Positions 8,707-18,900 of a stretch of DNA of 64,000 nucleotides are shown one piece after another. The translations under genes were made by a program, and so were the position numbers. Where the stretch lies: positions 12,570 through 76,569 of the forward strand of contig CADDYT010000010.1 of the NCBI GenBank assembly GCA_902810755.1. The letters are read 5' to 3'. The stretch is from Chloroflexota bacterium. GTDB lineage: Bacteria; Chloroflexota; Ktedonobacteria; Ktedonobacterales; Ktedonobacteraceae. Below the pieces are notes generated by a model. It saw only the letters and a program-made list of their open reading frames with translations. It was not told the DNA's origin and did not search any database. Position 1 is the first letter of the stretch; each line of letters opens with the position of its first letter.

Positions 8707-10023
8707 TTATAGCAAGACGCGCAGGGGAGAGAGGATGAATTCGCCCAGGCGGTTGTACCAGGGGCGGCGGTTCCACTCGTCAATTTTCAGTTCAAAAGCG
8801 TTTTGCGTGTCGCACTGGAAAAGTTCTTCCATCTGCCGCGCCAGATCGCGGTCGTAGACCTCGACATTGATTTCGTAGTTGCCGACGGAACTGAGGCGGT
8901 CGAGGTTGGCAGTGCCGACGGTTGACCACTGGCCGTCGATGGTGCAGGTTTTGGCGTGCAGCATGTTGCGGTAGCCCCAGATGCGGATGCCTGCCTTCAG
9001 GCATTCGGTGAAGTAGCCCCGCGTGAGCCAGTCCACCACGACGTGGTTGGAGATCCAGGGAACCAGTATTTGCACATCAACCCCGCGTTGAGCCGCTGCT
9101 TTGAGAGAGTCAAGCAGCGAGCGGTCGGGGACAAAGTAGGCGTTGGTCAGCCGGATTGTGTGTTCGGCGCGGTCAATCGCGTCGATGTACATGTCGCGGA
9201 TGGGGAAGGTGAGGCGCATGGCATTGGTGCCGCGCAGGTTGATGAGCGGGTCGAAGCGACGCGGGTAGTGGCGCGTGATGCGCCGACGCGCGGGCTGCTG
9301 CCGGTTCCAGAAATCGACGAAGGACTGGGCCAGATCGGCGACGGCAGGCCCTTCGATGCGCAAGTGGGTATCGCGCCAGGCTATGGCGTACAGGCTGCCG
9401 ATGTTAAAGCCGCCGATAAAGCCAATCTTGCCATCGACCACCAGCAGTTTGCGATGGTCCAGCGCGTAGCGTCGCAGGTCGAACAGTTGCCAGGGCCATT
9501 TAATGGGTTGATATTTCAATGCATGAACATTCGGCGGGAACTGCTTGAACGCTCGCGGCACGACGCCGTTGCCGAAGCTATCGAAGATGACATATACTTC
9601 TACGCCCTCGTTGGCCTTGCGCACCAGGTGTTCTTTGAAGCGTCGGCCAACAAGATCGTCTTTCCAGATATAGGTTTCCAGGTAAATGGTCTCCTGCGCC
9701 GCGTCAATTGCCGCAAGCATGGCGTTGTAGAGGTCGCGGCCATAATCATAGAGCTGCAAGCGGTTCTCGCCAACGTCGCTCAGGGCGTTTTCTCCGACGA
9801 CCACCGGGCCGAAGCGCGGGTGGGGAAAGCCGCCCTTTTGCTGCTGCCTGCGCAGGATCGAGACTGCCTGCAATGTCAGCACGACAACCGCCTGCAATGC
9901 CAGCGTAATCCCCGTCGCTTCCAGCAGCAGGCGTCGCAGGGAAACACGCGGCCTGCGCAGGTTCCGCAAAAATCGCAGCAAGTGCTTAATATTCTCCTGT
10001 ATTTGCTTCTGTCTCTCCACCAT
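8707..10023 (-). CDS. Phospholipase D-type cardiolipin synthase-like protein
   Basis: A 438-residue member of the PLD superfamily with two HxK motifs: LDHRKLLVVDGKIGFIGG near residue 190 and MLHAKTCTIDGQWSTVG near 356, each followed by the usual Gly/Ser/Asn (GGFNIG, GTANLD). A hydrophobic stretch near residues 30-55 (ITLALQAVVVLTLQAVS) anchors it in the membrane. The layout matches cardiolipin synthase of the ClsA/ClsB type, which joins two phosphatidylglycerols or a related pair. Both active-site halves look intact. The start at 10023 is the only good in-frame ATG before the anchor. Confidence 0.88.
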   Translation of the reverse strand: MVERQKQIQENIKHLLRFLRNLRRPRVSLRRLLLEATGITLALQAVVVLTLQAVSILRRQQQKGGFPHPRFGPVVVGENALSDVGENRLQLYDYGRDLYNAMLAAIDAAQETIYLETYIWKDDLVGRRFKEHLVRKANEGVEVYVIFDSFGNGVVPRAFKQFPPNVHALKYQPIKWPWQLFDLRRYALDHRKLLVVDGKIGFIGGFNIGSLYAIAWRDTHLRIEGPAVADLAQSFVDFWNRQQPARRRITRHYPRRFDPLINLRGTNAMRLTFPIRDMYIDAIDRAEHTIRLTNAYFVPDRSLLDSLKAAAQRGVDVQILVPWISNHVVVDWLTRGYFTECLKAGIRIWGYRNMLHAKTCTIDGQWSTVGTANLDRLSSVGNYEINVEVYDRDLARQMEELFQCDTQNAFELKIDEWNRRPWYNRLGEFILSPLRVLL

Positions 10024-10309
10024 TGTGTGACCACTACCCCCTGTTGCAGAGAAATTGCTTAATCATTGCGAGATATGACTGCCTCCATCTATACTGTTTT
10101 TACAAGAGAGCGCCATTGTCTGTAGAGCAGCCACGATTATCATATCATAGCGGCTATTGTCTGACCATATGTTCGCGGGCAGGGGGCAAAAAAACGTTTC
10201 CCGGTACACTATGCCCGCCCGGCCATTGTACCCGGAAATGTCTCGTGCTATACTCGTCTGGTCTCATCATCTATTCGTCTATATTCGAGATCAGACAGGA
10301 GGCGAGCGT

Positions 10310-11248
10310 ATGAGTTATCAACCGGCGGCGCCGGGTGACTGGGGCAGCATGGAGGAGAAAGCGGGCGTCACGATTGCGAAAGAGGAGTTGCTGACAGCCG
10401 ATGGTTGCCCGCATTTTTTGCGGAGCTGGCACACAGGCAGCGCCGATGCCCTGCTTATCATGCACGGGCTGGGTGGTCATAGCGGCTGGTATATCGATAT
10501 GGGTAATGCGTTGGCCGCGCAGGGGCTGAGCGTCTATGCGATGGATCATCGCGGCTTTGGCCGTTCGGGCGGCTTCCCCGGCCACATCGACGACTACCAG
10601 ACGTTTCTGGATGATATCCAGTTTGTGCTGGCCGAAATTCGCCGCCGTCACCCGCAGGGCAATATCTACCTGCTCGGCCACAGCATGGGCGGCCTCTTCG
10701 CAGCCCACTTCGCCGCCGCGCACGCAGATATGTTCAATGGGCTGATCCTGCTCAACCCCTGGATTGAGGATACGAGCAAGCTGCGCCTGTTCGACATCAT
10801 CGCCATTCTCCTCGGCGGCCTTTTCAAATCGAAACATTACTGGACGACCGGCAATACGGCCACTATGACCACCAATCCGCCGGCCTTGCAGATGCTGAAT
10901 GCCGACATCTACTGGCGCAAACAGGTGACCTCTTCTCTGCTCTTCCAGACGACGCGCATGCGCCTGGCTATGTCCTCGCTGGCGAAAGCCATTACGCTGC
11001 CTGTGCTGATCTTGCAGGCAGCGAACGATAAGGCTATCAAGATCGGGGCCAATCAGAAATTCTATGCGGCGCTGGCCAGCCCGGACAAGACCTGGAAAAG
11101 CTATCCCACCTACTGCCACGACAGCGAATTTGAGGCCGATCGCTCGCAGATGGATGCCGACATCCTGGCCTGGATACGCCAGCATTCCAGTTCCGCTGAA
11201 ACGGCGGCGCAGAAGGCAGCAGGGACAGAAAACGCGACGGAAATGTGA
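10310..11248 (+). CDS. Alpha/beta hydrolase, monoacylglycerol lipase-like
   Basis: A 312-residue serine hydrolase. HGLGGHSGWY starts the fold, the nucleophile is Ser125 in LLGHSMGGLFAAHFAA, the acid is in LILQAANDKAI and the base is His in the late PTYCHDSEFE segment. MDHRGFGRSGGFPGHIDDY is typical of the lysophospholipase/monoglyceride lipase group. The start at 10310 is fixed by AGGAGG seven bases upstream; a longer frame back to 10157 has no such site. It opens a run of plus-strand genes, though the next start is 107 bp away. Confidence 0.85.
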   Translation: MSYQPAAPGDWGSMEEKAGVTIAKEELLTADGCPHFLRSWHTGSADALLIMHGLGGHSGWYIDMGNALAAQGLSVYAMDHRGFGRSGGFPGHIDDYQTFLDDIQFVLAEIRRRHPQGNIYLLGHSMGGLFAAHFAAAHADMFNGLILLNPWIEDTSKLRLFDIIAILLGGLFKSKHYWTTGNTATMTTNPPALQMLNADIYWRKQVTSSLLFQTTRMRLAMSSLAKAITLPVLILQAANDKAIKIGANQKFYAALASPDKTWKSYPTYCHDSEFEADRSQMDADILAWIRQHSSSAETAAQKAAGTENATEM

Positions 11249-11354
11249 TCTGGTTCTCTTGCTATTCATCCCTGTCACTGTTATAGTTATCACGCGCCAG
11301 CAGAGTAGACAATGAATACCGAGAACGCACAAAACAGACGAGGAGGTTTGTATT

Positions 11355-11903
11355 ATGAGTTATGACCCGAATCAGCCCTATGGACAGCCGCCTTACGGGC
11401 AGCCGCAATATCCGCCTACACAGTATGCGGGGCCGGGTGGCTATGGGCCACCGCCCCAGCAGCCACAGAAGAAATCCCGGCGCTGGCTCTGGATCACCCT
11501 GGGCATCATCGGCGGCATTATTGTGTTGGGCTGCGTGGGCTGCGGCATTACCGCCGCTCTGGGTGTCGGTTTCTTTGCCAGACAGATTGGGCCGACAGTT
11601 GTGGCCGATGAATACTATACCGCTCTCAAAGATCAGGATTACGTGAAAGCTTACTCCTACTGGGATACCGGTAGCGTTACCTCTGTTCAGGGCCAGCAGG
11701 TGACGGAACAGACCTTTGCGGCCCTGGCGCAGGCTGTTGATACAACGAAAGGCTCTATCACCAGCTTCAGCGCAGTACCGGACTCGAACGACCCTTCCCT
11801 GGTGACGGTGACGGTGACACGTGGCAGTACGACTTATGATGTCCAGCTTCAATTCCAGCAGGTGAATGGAAACTGGAAGATTGTCAAAGCCACCGGAATA
11901 TGA
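11355..11903 (+). CDS. Membrane-anchored protein with Pro/Tyr-rich cytoplasmic tail
   Basis: A 182-residue protein. Residues 1-40 form a low-complexity Pro/Gln/Tyr/Gly stretch (repeated YGQPPYGQP-type units), then KKSRR and a single membrane segment (WLWITLGIIGGIIVLGCV). The outer domain, about 105 residues, has the DUF4878-like layout: ADEYYTALKDQDYVKAYSYW and an end with VQLQFQQVNGNWKIVKATG. This pattern is common in Gram-positive-type and Chloroflexota surface proteins. The role is unknown. GAGGAGG-type sequence precedes the ATG. Confidence 0.75.
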   Translation: MSYDPNQPYGQPPYGQPQYPPTQYAGPGGYGPPPQQPQKKSRRWLWITLGIIGGIIVLGCVGCGITAALGVGFFARQIGPTVVADEYYTALKDQDYVKAYSYWDTGSVTSVQGQQVTEQTFAALAQAVDTTKGSITSFSAVPDSNDPSLVTVTVTRGSTTYDVQLQFQQVNGNWKIVKATGI

Positions 11904-11913
11904 TCTGACAGAT

Positions 11914-12708
11914 ATGAACAGCACAAACGACGCGAAACGCGCCGATAGTTACGACGATTACGATGTGATCGCGCCATTTTATGATATAGAACACGCACAG
12001 TTCGACGAGGATCTGGATCTGTACCAGAACTACGCCGAATTGTGCGGACCCGGCAGCCCGCTGCTGGAGCTGGCCTGTGGCAGCGGTCGCCTGCTGGTGC
12101 CGCTTGCCGCAGAGGGCTATACGCTGGTCGGCGTGGACAGCTCAGCCGCGATGCTCGCGCTGGCGCGGCAGAACGCGCAGGCAGCGGGTGTGCAGATTAC
12201 GCTGGAGCAGCAGGATATGCGCTCGCTGCGCCTGCCGCAGAAATTCCATCTTGCCTTCTGCGCGCTTGGCTCGTTTGCCCACCTGACGACGCGCAAGGCG
12301 CAGCGAGAGGCGCTGGCTTCTGTGCGGGCGCACATGGCCCCGCGCGGCACCTTCATTCTGGATATCAGCAACGAGGACGCGCGCTATATGGAGCGGCTGA
12401 GCGGGCAAGTCCTGCATCAGGGGACGTGGAAGCGCGAGAATGGCTCCCTGCTCACCCACTTTGTCAGTCCCGCCTCCTCTACCGGTCGCCATCTGCTGGA
12501 ATTAACCCATTTCTACGATGAGCATCTCCAGGGCGGCCCGCTGCAGCGTACTATTGTTACAACCTATCTCTATCTTTTTGAACGCGGAGAAATGGAACTC
12601 TTGCTGGAAGGGGCAGGCTTTAGCGTGAAAGAGGTCTTCGGCGACTACAGTATGGGGCCGTTCACGCTGGAAAGCCCGCGCATGATCTTTATCGCCGAAG
12701 CCCGCTAA
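11914..12708 (+). CDS. Class I SAM-dependent methyltransferase
   Basis: A 264-residue Rossmann-fold methyltransferase. Motif I is LLELACGSGRLLVPLA, with the acidic end of strand 2 in TLVGVDSSAAMLALARQ and motif II-like LAFCALGSFAHL. The N-terminal YDDYDVIAPFYDIEHAQFDED resembles small-molecule methyltransferases. The substrate is unknown. ATG 11914 is favoured over 11866, which lies inside the upstream gene. It follows that gene by 10 bp, so the two are likely cotranscribed. Confidence 0.85.
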   Translation: MNSTNDAKRADSYDDYDVIAPFYDIEHAQFDEDLDLYQNYAELCGPGSPLLELACGSGRLLVPLAAEGYTLVGVDSSAAMLALARQNAQAAGVQITLEQQDMRSLRLPQKFHLAFCALGSFAHLTTRKAQREALASVRAHMAPRGTFILDISNEDARYMERLSGQVLHQGTWKRENGSLLTHFVSPASSTGRHLLELTHFYDEHLQGGPLQRTIVTTYLYLFERGEMELLLEGAGFSVKEVFGDYSMGPFTLESPRMIFIAEAR

Positions 12709-12747
12709 TGCCTTTGCAGATAAGAGCTAGAAACAGGACACGAAGTT

Positions 12748-13500
12748 ATGGCAAACATCCCGGTTACAGCTCTGCACGAGTGGAATCTGACCCCGGACGA
12801 GGCTAAAGCCCTGCAGCGCACGCTGGCGCAGCGTGTGGTGCGCGAAGATCGCGTGGGCAAAGTCGAGCGCGTGGCAGGCGTGGATATGGCAATCAACGAG
12901 GAGAACGGCATGGCCCGTGCGGCAGTGGTGTTGCTCTCCTTCCCCGACCTGGAATTGCTTGAGCAGCATATCTATGAGGAGCCGGTGCGCATGCCTTATA
13001 TCCCCGGCCTGCTCTCGTTCCGCGAAATTCCGGCTATCCTGGGCGCGTTCTCCCTGTTGAAAAAACGTCCCGACCTCGTGATGGTCGATGGGCAGGGCAT
13101 TGCGCACCCGCGCCGCCTGGGCATCGCTTCCCATCTTGGTCTCTGGCTGCAATTGCCCACCATCGGCTGCGCCAAATCGATTCTGCGCGGCACCTATGAT
13201 AGAGCGGCCCTCGGCGACCAGGTGGGCGACTGGGTGCCGCTGGTCGACAAAAGCCATCATAACGAGGTGCTGGGCGCGGCGCTGCGCACAAAAGCGCGCG
13301 TCAACCCGATGTTTATTTCTCTCGGCTATGGCATCACCCTGCAAACCAGCATCCATTACGTTCTGGCTTGCAGCCGGGGCTACCGCCTGCCCGAACCCAC
13401 ACGCCTGGCCGATAAACTCTCCAAAGACAACGCCTGGCGCGAACCCGAACCCGAACCCGAACCTGAATCAGAAGCAAAGCAGGAGTCATTGTGGGAATAA
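12748..13500 (+). CDS. nfi: Endonuclease V
   Basis: A 250-residue deoxyinosine-specific endonuclease. The catalytic set is visible: Asp46 in RVAGVDMA, Tyr84 and Glu93 in MPYIPGLLSFREIPA, and Asp114 in DLVMVDGQGIAHPRR. The next GIASHLGLWLQLPTIGCAKS is also family-typical. The enzyme nicks DNA near inosine to start repair. The last 20 residues form an acidic EP repeat encoded by a hexanucleotide run near 13,441-13,470, beyond the normal family end. It follows the methyltransferase by 39 bp and faces a terminator hairpin. Confidence 0.93.
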   Translation: MANIPVTALHEWNLTPDEAKALQRTLAQRVVREDRVGKVERVAGVDMAINEENGMARAAVVLLSFPDLELLEQHIYEEPVRMPYIPGLLSFREIPAILGAFSLLKKRPDLVMVDGQGIAHPRRLGIASHLGLWLQLPTIGCAKSILRGTYDRAALGDQVGDWVPLVDKSHHNEVLGAALRTKARVNPMFISLGYGITLQTSIHYVLACSRGYRLPEPTRLADKLSKDNAWREPEPEPEPESEAKQESLWE

Positions 13501-13548
13501 GCGTGGGATTGGCAAGCAGCAACATTGACAGGCCGGATCGGTAACGGG

Positions 13549-13582
13549 TCTCGTAGGCCCCGGTCAACCGGGGCTTATGAGA
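13549..13582. terminator. Bidirectional terminator hairpin
   Basis: A stem of about 15-16 pairs with a very small loop: TCTCGTAGGCCCCGGT against ACCGGGGCTTATGAGA. It sits exactly between the convergent endonuclease V and FAD-reductase genes and ends three bases from the latter's stop codon. There is no long T-run, so it may work with another factor. Confidence 0.7.
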
Positions 13583-13584
13583 GA

Positions 13585-14961
13585 TCAACCCGTCACTCGT
13601 TTCCACACCGCCTGTAAGGCCGAACTATAGAGACCGGGGTGTTTGCCGAGCAGGGCGCGCAGCAGGGAGAAGAAGTTGCTGTCCATACCGATGATGGGGA
13701 CTTCGAGCAGGGCGCGTTGCAGCATCTGGTGGCCGACAGGGGAGCGGAAGAGGCCGTAGAGGGCATCGACATCCGCATTGGAACCCATGCGATCCAGCGC
13801 CCGGCGCAGCCAGTCTTCGATTTTGAGGTAGTGGCCCAGCCGCCCGGCCTGCGTCAGGTTGCGCTGGTAGGCTTTGATGGCTCCGCGCTCGCCGTTCAGC
13901 ACTTCGGCGGCAACGGCATGAGCCGCCAGGCGCCCGCTGATCAGCGCGGGATAGATGCCGCCGCCGGTTGCTGCGCCGCACAGGCCAGCCGCGTCGCCGA
14001 GTAGCAGTGCGCGCCCCTGCGCATCATCGCGGTAGACCCGGCGCAACCGCCCGCCAACGGGAATCACGCCGCCCTTCTGCTGGATGATGCGCATGGCGCT
14101 CAGGTCGGCCATGTCCTGAAAAAGCGTTTGCGCCATGCGCAGCGACTTTGTAGGGTTGAAGGCGCGCGCATGCCCGGCCACGCCGAGGGCCGCGATCTCG
14201 TGGTGCGGGGCCAGCCAGACGCAGTAGCCCGGCGCAGCGTCGTGGTTCATGACGAGATAGAAGGTTGCTCTATCCAGCGCCACTCCTTCCACCAGCCATT
14301 CCGCACCGGCCAGGAAGCGCGTATTCTGTTCCAACCCCATGCTCTGTGCCACGCGCGAGCGCGCGCCATCGGCCCCGATCAAAAAGCGCGCCCGCACCGT
14401 CTCCTCTCGCGGCGTCCGCTGCTCTGGCTGCTTGCGCCGTTCTTGTGCGGCGCTCGTTTTCCCCCCATCCGTAGCCGCTTCACCGTCTCCGCCGCTGCTA
14501 CCGCTTCCCAGACGGATACGCATGGTGCCGTCACCTTCTGCCGCCGCGTCCAGGAACATCGTGCCGGGCAGCAGCGTGACGCCGCGCCTCTCGGCCACTT
14601 CCGCCATCCAGCGCAGCATGCCCGGCACATCGGCCATGTAAAAACGGTAGGCGCGGCTGCTGATTTCAAGCGGTGTTCCCGTAGGCGGCGAGATTACCAC
14701 CCGCCGTACCGCGTTCATCAAATACTCTGGCGGCACATCCAGAATATCCAGCACATCGCTGAACAGGACGCCTGTTGTGCGCACCACGCCGCCTATCACC
14801 GCGTCCCGTTCCACTATCAGCACGCGCATACCCAGCGCCGCCGCCACTCCCGCGAAGCTCAGCCCCGCGAAACTCGCCCCCACCACCAGCACATCATAGA
14901 TATCCTCTTTTCCGTGAGCAGAGACAGGTCCGTGTGTTGCGCCAGCTTCGGGTTCCGGCAT
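13585..14961 (-). CDS. Geranylgeranyl reductase-family FAD oxidoreductase
   Basis: A 458-residue flavoprotein. The FAD-binding start is VLVVGASFAGLSFAGVAAA, a variant Rossmann motif followed by VLIVERDAVIGG. FLIGADGARSRVAQSMG is the second family motif and LLGDAAGLCGAATGGGIYPA the third. These fit the geranylgeranyl reductase group, which reduces isoprenoid chains or related lipids. A low-complexity insert rich in Gly, Ser, Glu and Arg (around residues 170-205) interrupts the usual fold. The substrate is not clear from sequence alone. Confidence 0.82.
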   Translation of the reverse strand: MPEPEAGATHGPVSAHGKEDIYDVLVVGASFAGLSFAGVAAALGMRVLIVERDAVIGGVVRTTGVLFSDVLDILDVPPEYLMNAVRRVVISPPTGTPLEISSRAYRFYMADVPGMLRWMAEVAERRGVTLLPGTMFLDAAAEGDGTMRIRLGSGSSGGDGEAATDGGKTSAAQERRKQPEQRTPREETVRARFLIGADGARSRVAQSMGLEQNTRFLAGAEWLVEGVALDRATFYLVMNHDAAPGYCVWLAPHHEIAALGVAGHARAFNPTKSLRMAQTLFQDMADLSAMRIIQQKGGVIPVGGRLRRVYRDDAQGRALLLGDAAGLCGAATGGGIYPALISGRLAAHAVAAEVLNGERGAIKAYQRNLTQAGRLGHYLKIEDWLRRALDRMGSNADVDALYGLFRSPVGHQMLQRALLEVPIIGMDSNFFSLLRALLGKHPGLYSSALQAVWKRVTG

Positions 14962-15036
14962 AGTATTATCCTTTCGTCTGTATCGCTGAGAAGCGATGCG
15001 AACGTATCATAGCATTGAAGCGAGGCAGGACAGCTT

Positions 15037-15489
15037 TTACCTTTCCGGCGGCGGAGGTGGCAGCTTAACCTCCATCCCTCCCATGCCCAGCGTGTGCGTG
15101 ACTTCGCCTCCGTGATGCAGGTCATGCTCAAGGACATGCCAGATCACGAACGGGCGCGTAATCGGATATTTCGGCCCGATCCATGGTAGCACAATTTGCT
15201 CGGCCAGTTCCTCGTTTGTCCAGCGGGCAAGCGCATCCTCTATGAGCTTCCATGTTATCTCAAGCCCGGAAGCCAGTTCGGCTGCCGTGCGCGCCGACTG
15301 CACCTTCTCATCCCACTGCGTCAGCGGAGCAATCTCGTCACCGCCCTCATGCAGCGCCTGATGCAGCCAGAAGGTGCGACCGGCGATGACGTGAGCAAGA
15401 ATTTCGCCCACCGCGCGCAGGTTGGGCGCGACGCGAAGAGCAAGGGGCATTAAGCTAGCATATGAAGATTCAACTGCTTTGATTATCAC
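15037..15489 (-). CDS. DinB-family protein
   Basis: A 150-residue four-helix DinB/YfiT-like protein. The characteristic parts are AVGEILAHVIAGRTFWLHQ and the C-terminal FVIWHVLEHDLHHGGEV, which supply metal-binding His residues. Such proteins act as metal-dependent thiol S-transferases or are of unknown role. The N-terminus is about 20 residues shorter than usual and its first residues do not look typical, so the first helix may have been altered. The last residues are a poly-Pro tail. Confidence 0.8.
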   Translation of the reverse strand: MIIKAVESSYASLMPLALRVAPNLRAVGEILAHVIAGRTFWLHQALHEGGDEIAPLTQWDEKVQSARTAAELASGLEITWKLIEDALARWTNEELAEQIVLPWIGPKYPITRPFVIWHVLEHDLHHGGEVTHTLGMGGMEVKLPPPPPER

Positions 15490-15498
15490 AAACAGGTT

Positions 15499-15765
15499 TT
15501 AGCAGTACACATCTTTTCGCTCATCAATTGTTAAGAGAGTTATGGTCTGAGCGCGATCGTCGATAGTAGAGATGATCCGGTGATTGCCCACGCGCACACG
15601 GGACGTATCGGTATAGCCACGGCAACTTCTTGACTCCAAAGGGACGTGGATCTTCGCGTAGAGCCTCAATATGTTGGTCAACACGATTTGCTAGCTGCTG
15701 CGGCATCGCGTCGAGCTGTTTTTCCGCCTGCCTGGTTATAAGGCATGACGTAGCTCATCTACCAT
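15499..15765 (-). pseudogene. RelE/ParE-type toxin, frameshifted
   Basis: Translating across frames gives a RelE-like toxin: ITRQAEKQLDAMPQQLANR, EALREDPRPFGVKKL, then in another frame RVRVGNHRIISTIDDR and TLLTIDERKDVY. These are the standard family segments, but they lie in different frames, with a break near 15,590-15,620 and another near the start, where the well-placed AGGAGG/ATG at 15765 meets a stop after nine codons. No intact antitoxin gene is adjacent. The toxin is therefore predicted to be inactive. Confidence 0.78.
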
Positions 15766-15972
15766 AGATCATTCCTCCTGTCTCACCATATTTTCTTAGA
15801 AGTATATCACAGTGATGCCATTCTCAAATAAGCCAAAGGTACTAGCGGCCTCGGATTTTTGAGCAACAGGCGGGCGAAAATACACGGAAAATGCGCCGGG
15901 TTGCGTTCAGACAAATTGAGAACGAATCGGTTGTGTTTTCTGATTGTAAGCTGGCGAGAAAAGGTTGTTGCG

Positions 15973-18900
15973 ATGAAGTTTCGTAGTGTTTATCCGGTAG
16001 TGCTGGTTCCACTGTTGTGTGTGGTGCTGGTGGCGACGCTGCTGGTGGCGCATGCGCCGTTCCCCTTTACGCAGGCCGCGTCCGATTCCGGGCGCGTGAA
16101 GCTGCCGAGCGGGGTGGAGGGCTTTACGAAGAAGAGCAGGATGATTACGCGGGCGGCGGCTGACCAGCCGGTAGAGCTTTCCATCGGGCTGAGCCTGCGC
16201 AACCAGGCGGGGCTGGATGCCTTCCTGCAACAGGTCTCGACGCCGGGTTCACCGCTCTTCCACCACTATTTGAACCCGCAGACGTTCGCCGCGCTCTACG
16301 GGCCTTCCCCTGCTGAAGAGGCTGCTGTGAGCGGTTTCCTGCGGGCGCAGGGCTTCAAGATCACGCGCACCTATGCCAACCACCTGCTGATCGACGCGGT
16401 GGGGACGGTGGCGCAGGCGGAGCAGACCTTCCAGGTGCAGATCGATAACTATCAGGCGAGCAACGGGCGGCGGTTCTTTGCCAACGATACGGACCCTTCT
16501 GTGCCTGCAAGTATAGCCCCGTTCGTTGCCTCGGTCTCCGGGCTGGATAATGTGGTGCAATACGGGCGCGTGCCTACTACCCCCGGTTCGGCGGCTCTTA
16601 AGATGGGGGCGAATCAGGCGGGAATAGTCTGCCCGCAGCCGGGCGCGCCAACCGTGCCGACTTCGTACACGCCGCAGCAGATCGCCACTGCTTACAATTT
16701 TAACGCGCTCTACAATCAGGGCATTCTGGGCGAGGGGCAGACGGTTGGTCTTCTGGAACTGGATGGTTTCTCGCCCAACGATATCGCGACGTATAGCGCC
16801 TGCTTCGGGGGGAAATATACGAAGATTCAGACCGTTGCCATTGATGGTTTTAGCGGGACGCCGGGGCCGAACGCGGCTGAGGTCGAGCTGGATATGGAGA
16901 TGGTGCTGGGGCTGGCGCCCCGCCTGGCCTCGCTGCGCGTCTATGAGGCGGCCAACTCGCTCGCGGCCTACAACGATGCCTGGGCGCGTATTGTGGCCGA
17001 TGACGTGCCGGTAGTGAGTACGAGCTGGGTTTTCTGCGAAGAGGGGCCGGGCATGACGAGCGAGGTGAAGCAGGAGAGTGTCTTTTTCCAGGCGGCGGCT
17101 GCGCAGGGCCAGACCGTCCTCGCGGCCAGCGGCGATCTGGGCGCGAGCGGCTGCTACGACCCGCGCACGAAGACCAACACCTTTCCCGCCGTGGATGATC
17201 CAGCTTCGCAGCCCTACGTAACGGGCGTGGGCGGCACGACGTTGCGCATCAACGCCGACAATAGCTATCAATCGGAGCAGGTATGGAATGATCGTGCCAT
17301 CCAGAACGGGGCGAGCGGCGGCGGCCTGAGCCAGATATGGCACATGCCCTCGTGGCAGCAGGGGCCGGGCGTGGCAAATGCCTACACCACAGGTTTTCGC
17401 GAGGTGCCGGATGTCGCCGTCAATGCTGACCCGCAAACGGGCTATGACGTGTATTGCAGCGTGGGCAACTGCGCCTTCAACGGCGGCTGGATGGTGATGG
17501 GCGGCACCTCGGCAGCCGCGCCGGTCTGGGCAGCGATGGTGGCGCTGGCGAACGAGGCCGCCGTCAAGGGCAACAGCTTTATGCTGGGCTTCCTCAATCC
17601 AAGCCTGTATGATATCAACTATGGTGCGGCAGGCACATCCTATACCAGCGCGTTCCATGATGTGGTGCCGGTGGCGGGCGGCGTGAACAACAACGATTAT
17701 GTCGATAGCGGCAATACTTATCCCGCCGCCAGCATGTACGATCTGGCGACGGGCCTGGGTTCGTTCGATGCGTACAATCTGGCGCAGAATTTGATCACAC
17801 TGGGGAAATCGGCGGTCATCCAGACGACGCCGACCAGCACGACGTGGTACTTTGCCGAGGGGCGTGTGGGCGCGGATTTCGCGGAATACCTGACGCTGGA
17901 GAATCCGAATGTGCAGGATGCGCAGGTGCGCGTGCAGTATTTGCTGGAGGGCAGCAGCAGCGGCCCGGCCATCATGCATACCGTTCCGGCGCAGAGCCGC
18001 CTGACCGTTAGCGTCAACGGCGACCTGCACATTCCTTATACAGGCAAGGGGCAGTCGCTCTCGATGCTGGTCATCTCGACCAACGGCGTGGGCATTGTAG
18101 CCGAGCGGCCCATGTACTTCTCCTGGCACGGCATCAATAGCGGTACCGACGCTCTCGGCGCGACGAAGCCGGGGCAGGATTTCTACTTTGCCGACGTGGA
18201 GTCCGCGCGCAACTACACCAGCTATATCACCATCCTCAACCCGCCGGGCGGCCAGACGGCCAACGTGACGGTCTCGTACTACGCAAACGGGCGGCAGGCG
18301 GGAAGCTCGACCCTGGCTGTGCCATCCGGGCAGCGCGGCACCACAACGCCGCTGGCCCTGCACCTGACGGTCAACTGCGCGGTACATGTGCATTCCGATC
18401 AGCCGGTGGTGGTCGAGCGGCCCATGTACTTTAGCACCTCGCGCTCGAATATCAACGGCCCGGTGACGGGCGCGACCACGCTGGTGGGCGCGCAGGCTCC
18501 AGATACCGACTGGCTCTTTGCCGAGGGCTACACCGGCCCAAACTTCCACGAATACCTGGTGCTGGCAAACTTCAATTCGACGCCGACCACCGCGACGGTT
18601 AAGCTGGAATATAGCAACGGGAACGTCGATACCAGAGTGGTGCCTGTGCCGGCATTGTCGCAGTTCCTCTTCGATGTGAACATGGCTTCGACCATCTTCG
18701 GGCAGGGGACGCCAGAGGTCTCGGCTGAGGTGACGGCCAGCGCGCCCATCGTGGTGCAGCGACAGGAATATTTCCGCTTTAACGGCGCCAACACAGCAGG
18801 GGTGGCAACTCCGATTCCCGGCGGTACGGATGTGATGGGCCAGCCCGGCCCGGCAAAGACGACGTATAGCTTCGCCGAAGGCTACACGACCAACAGCTTC

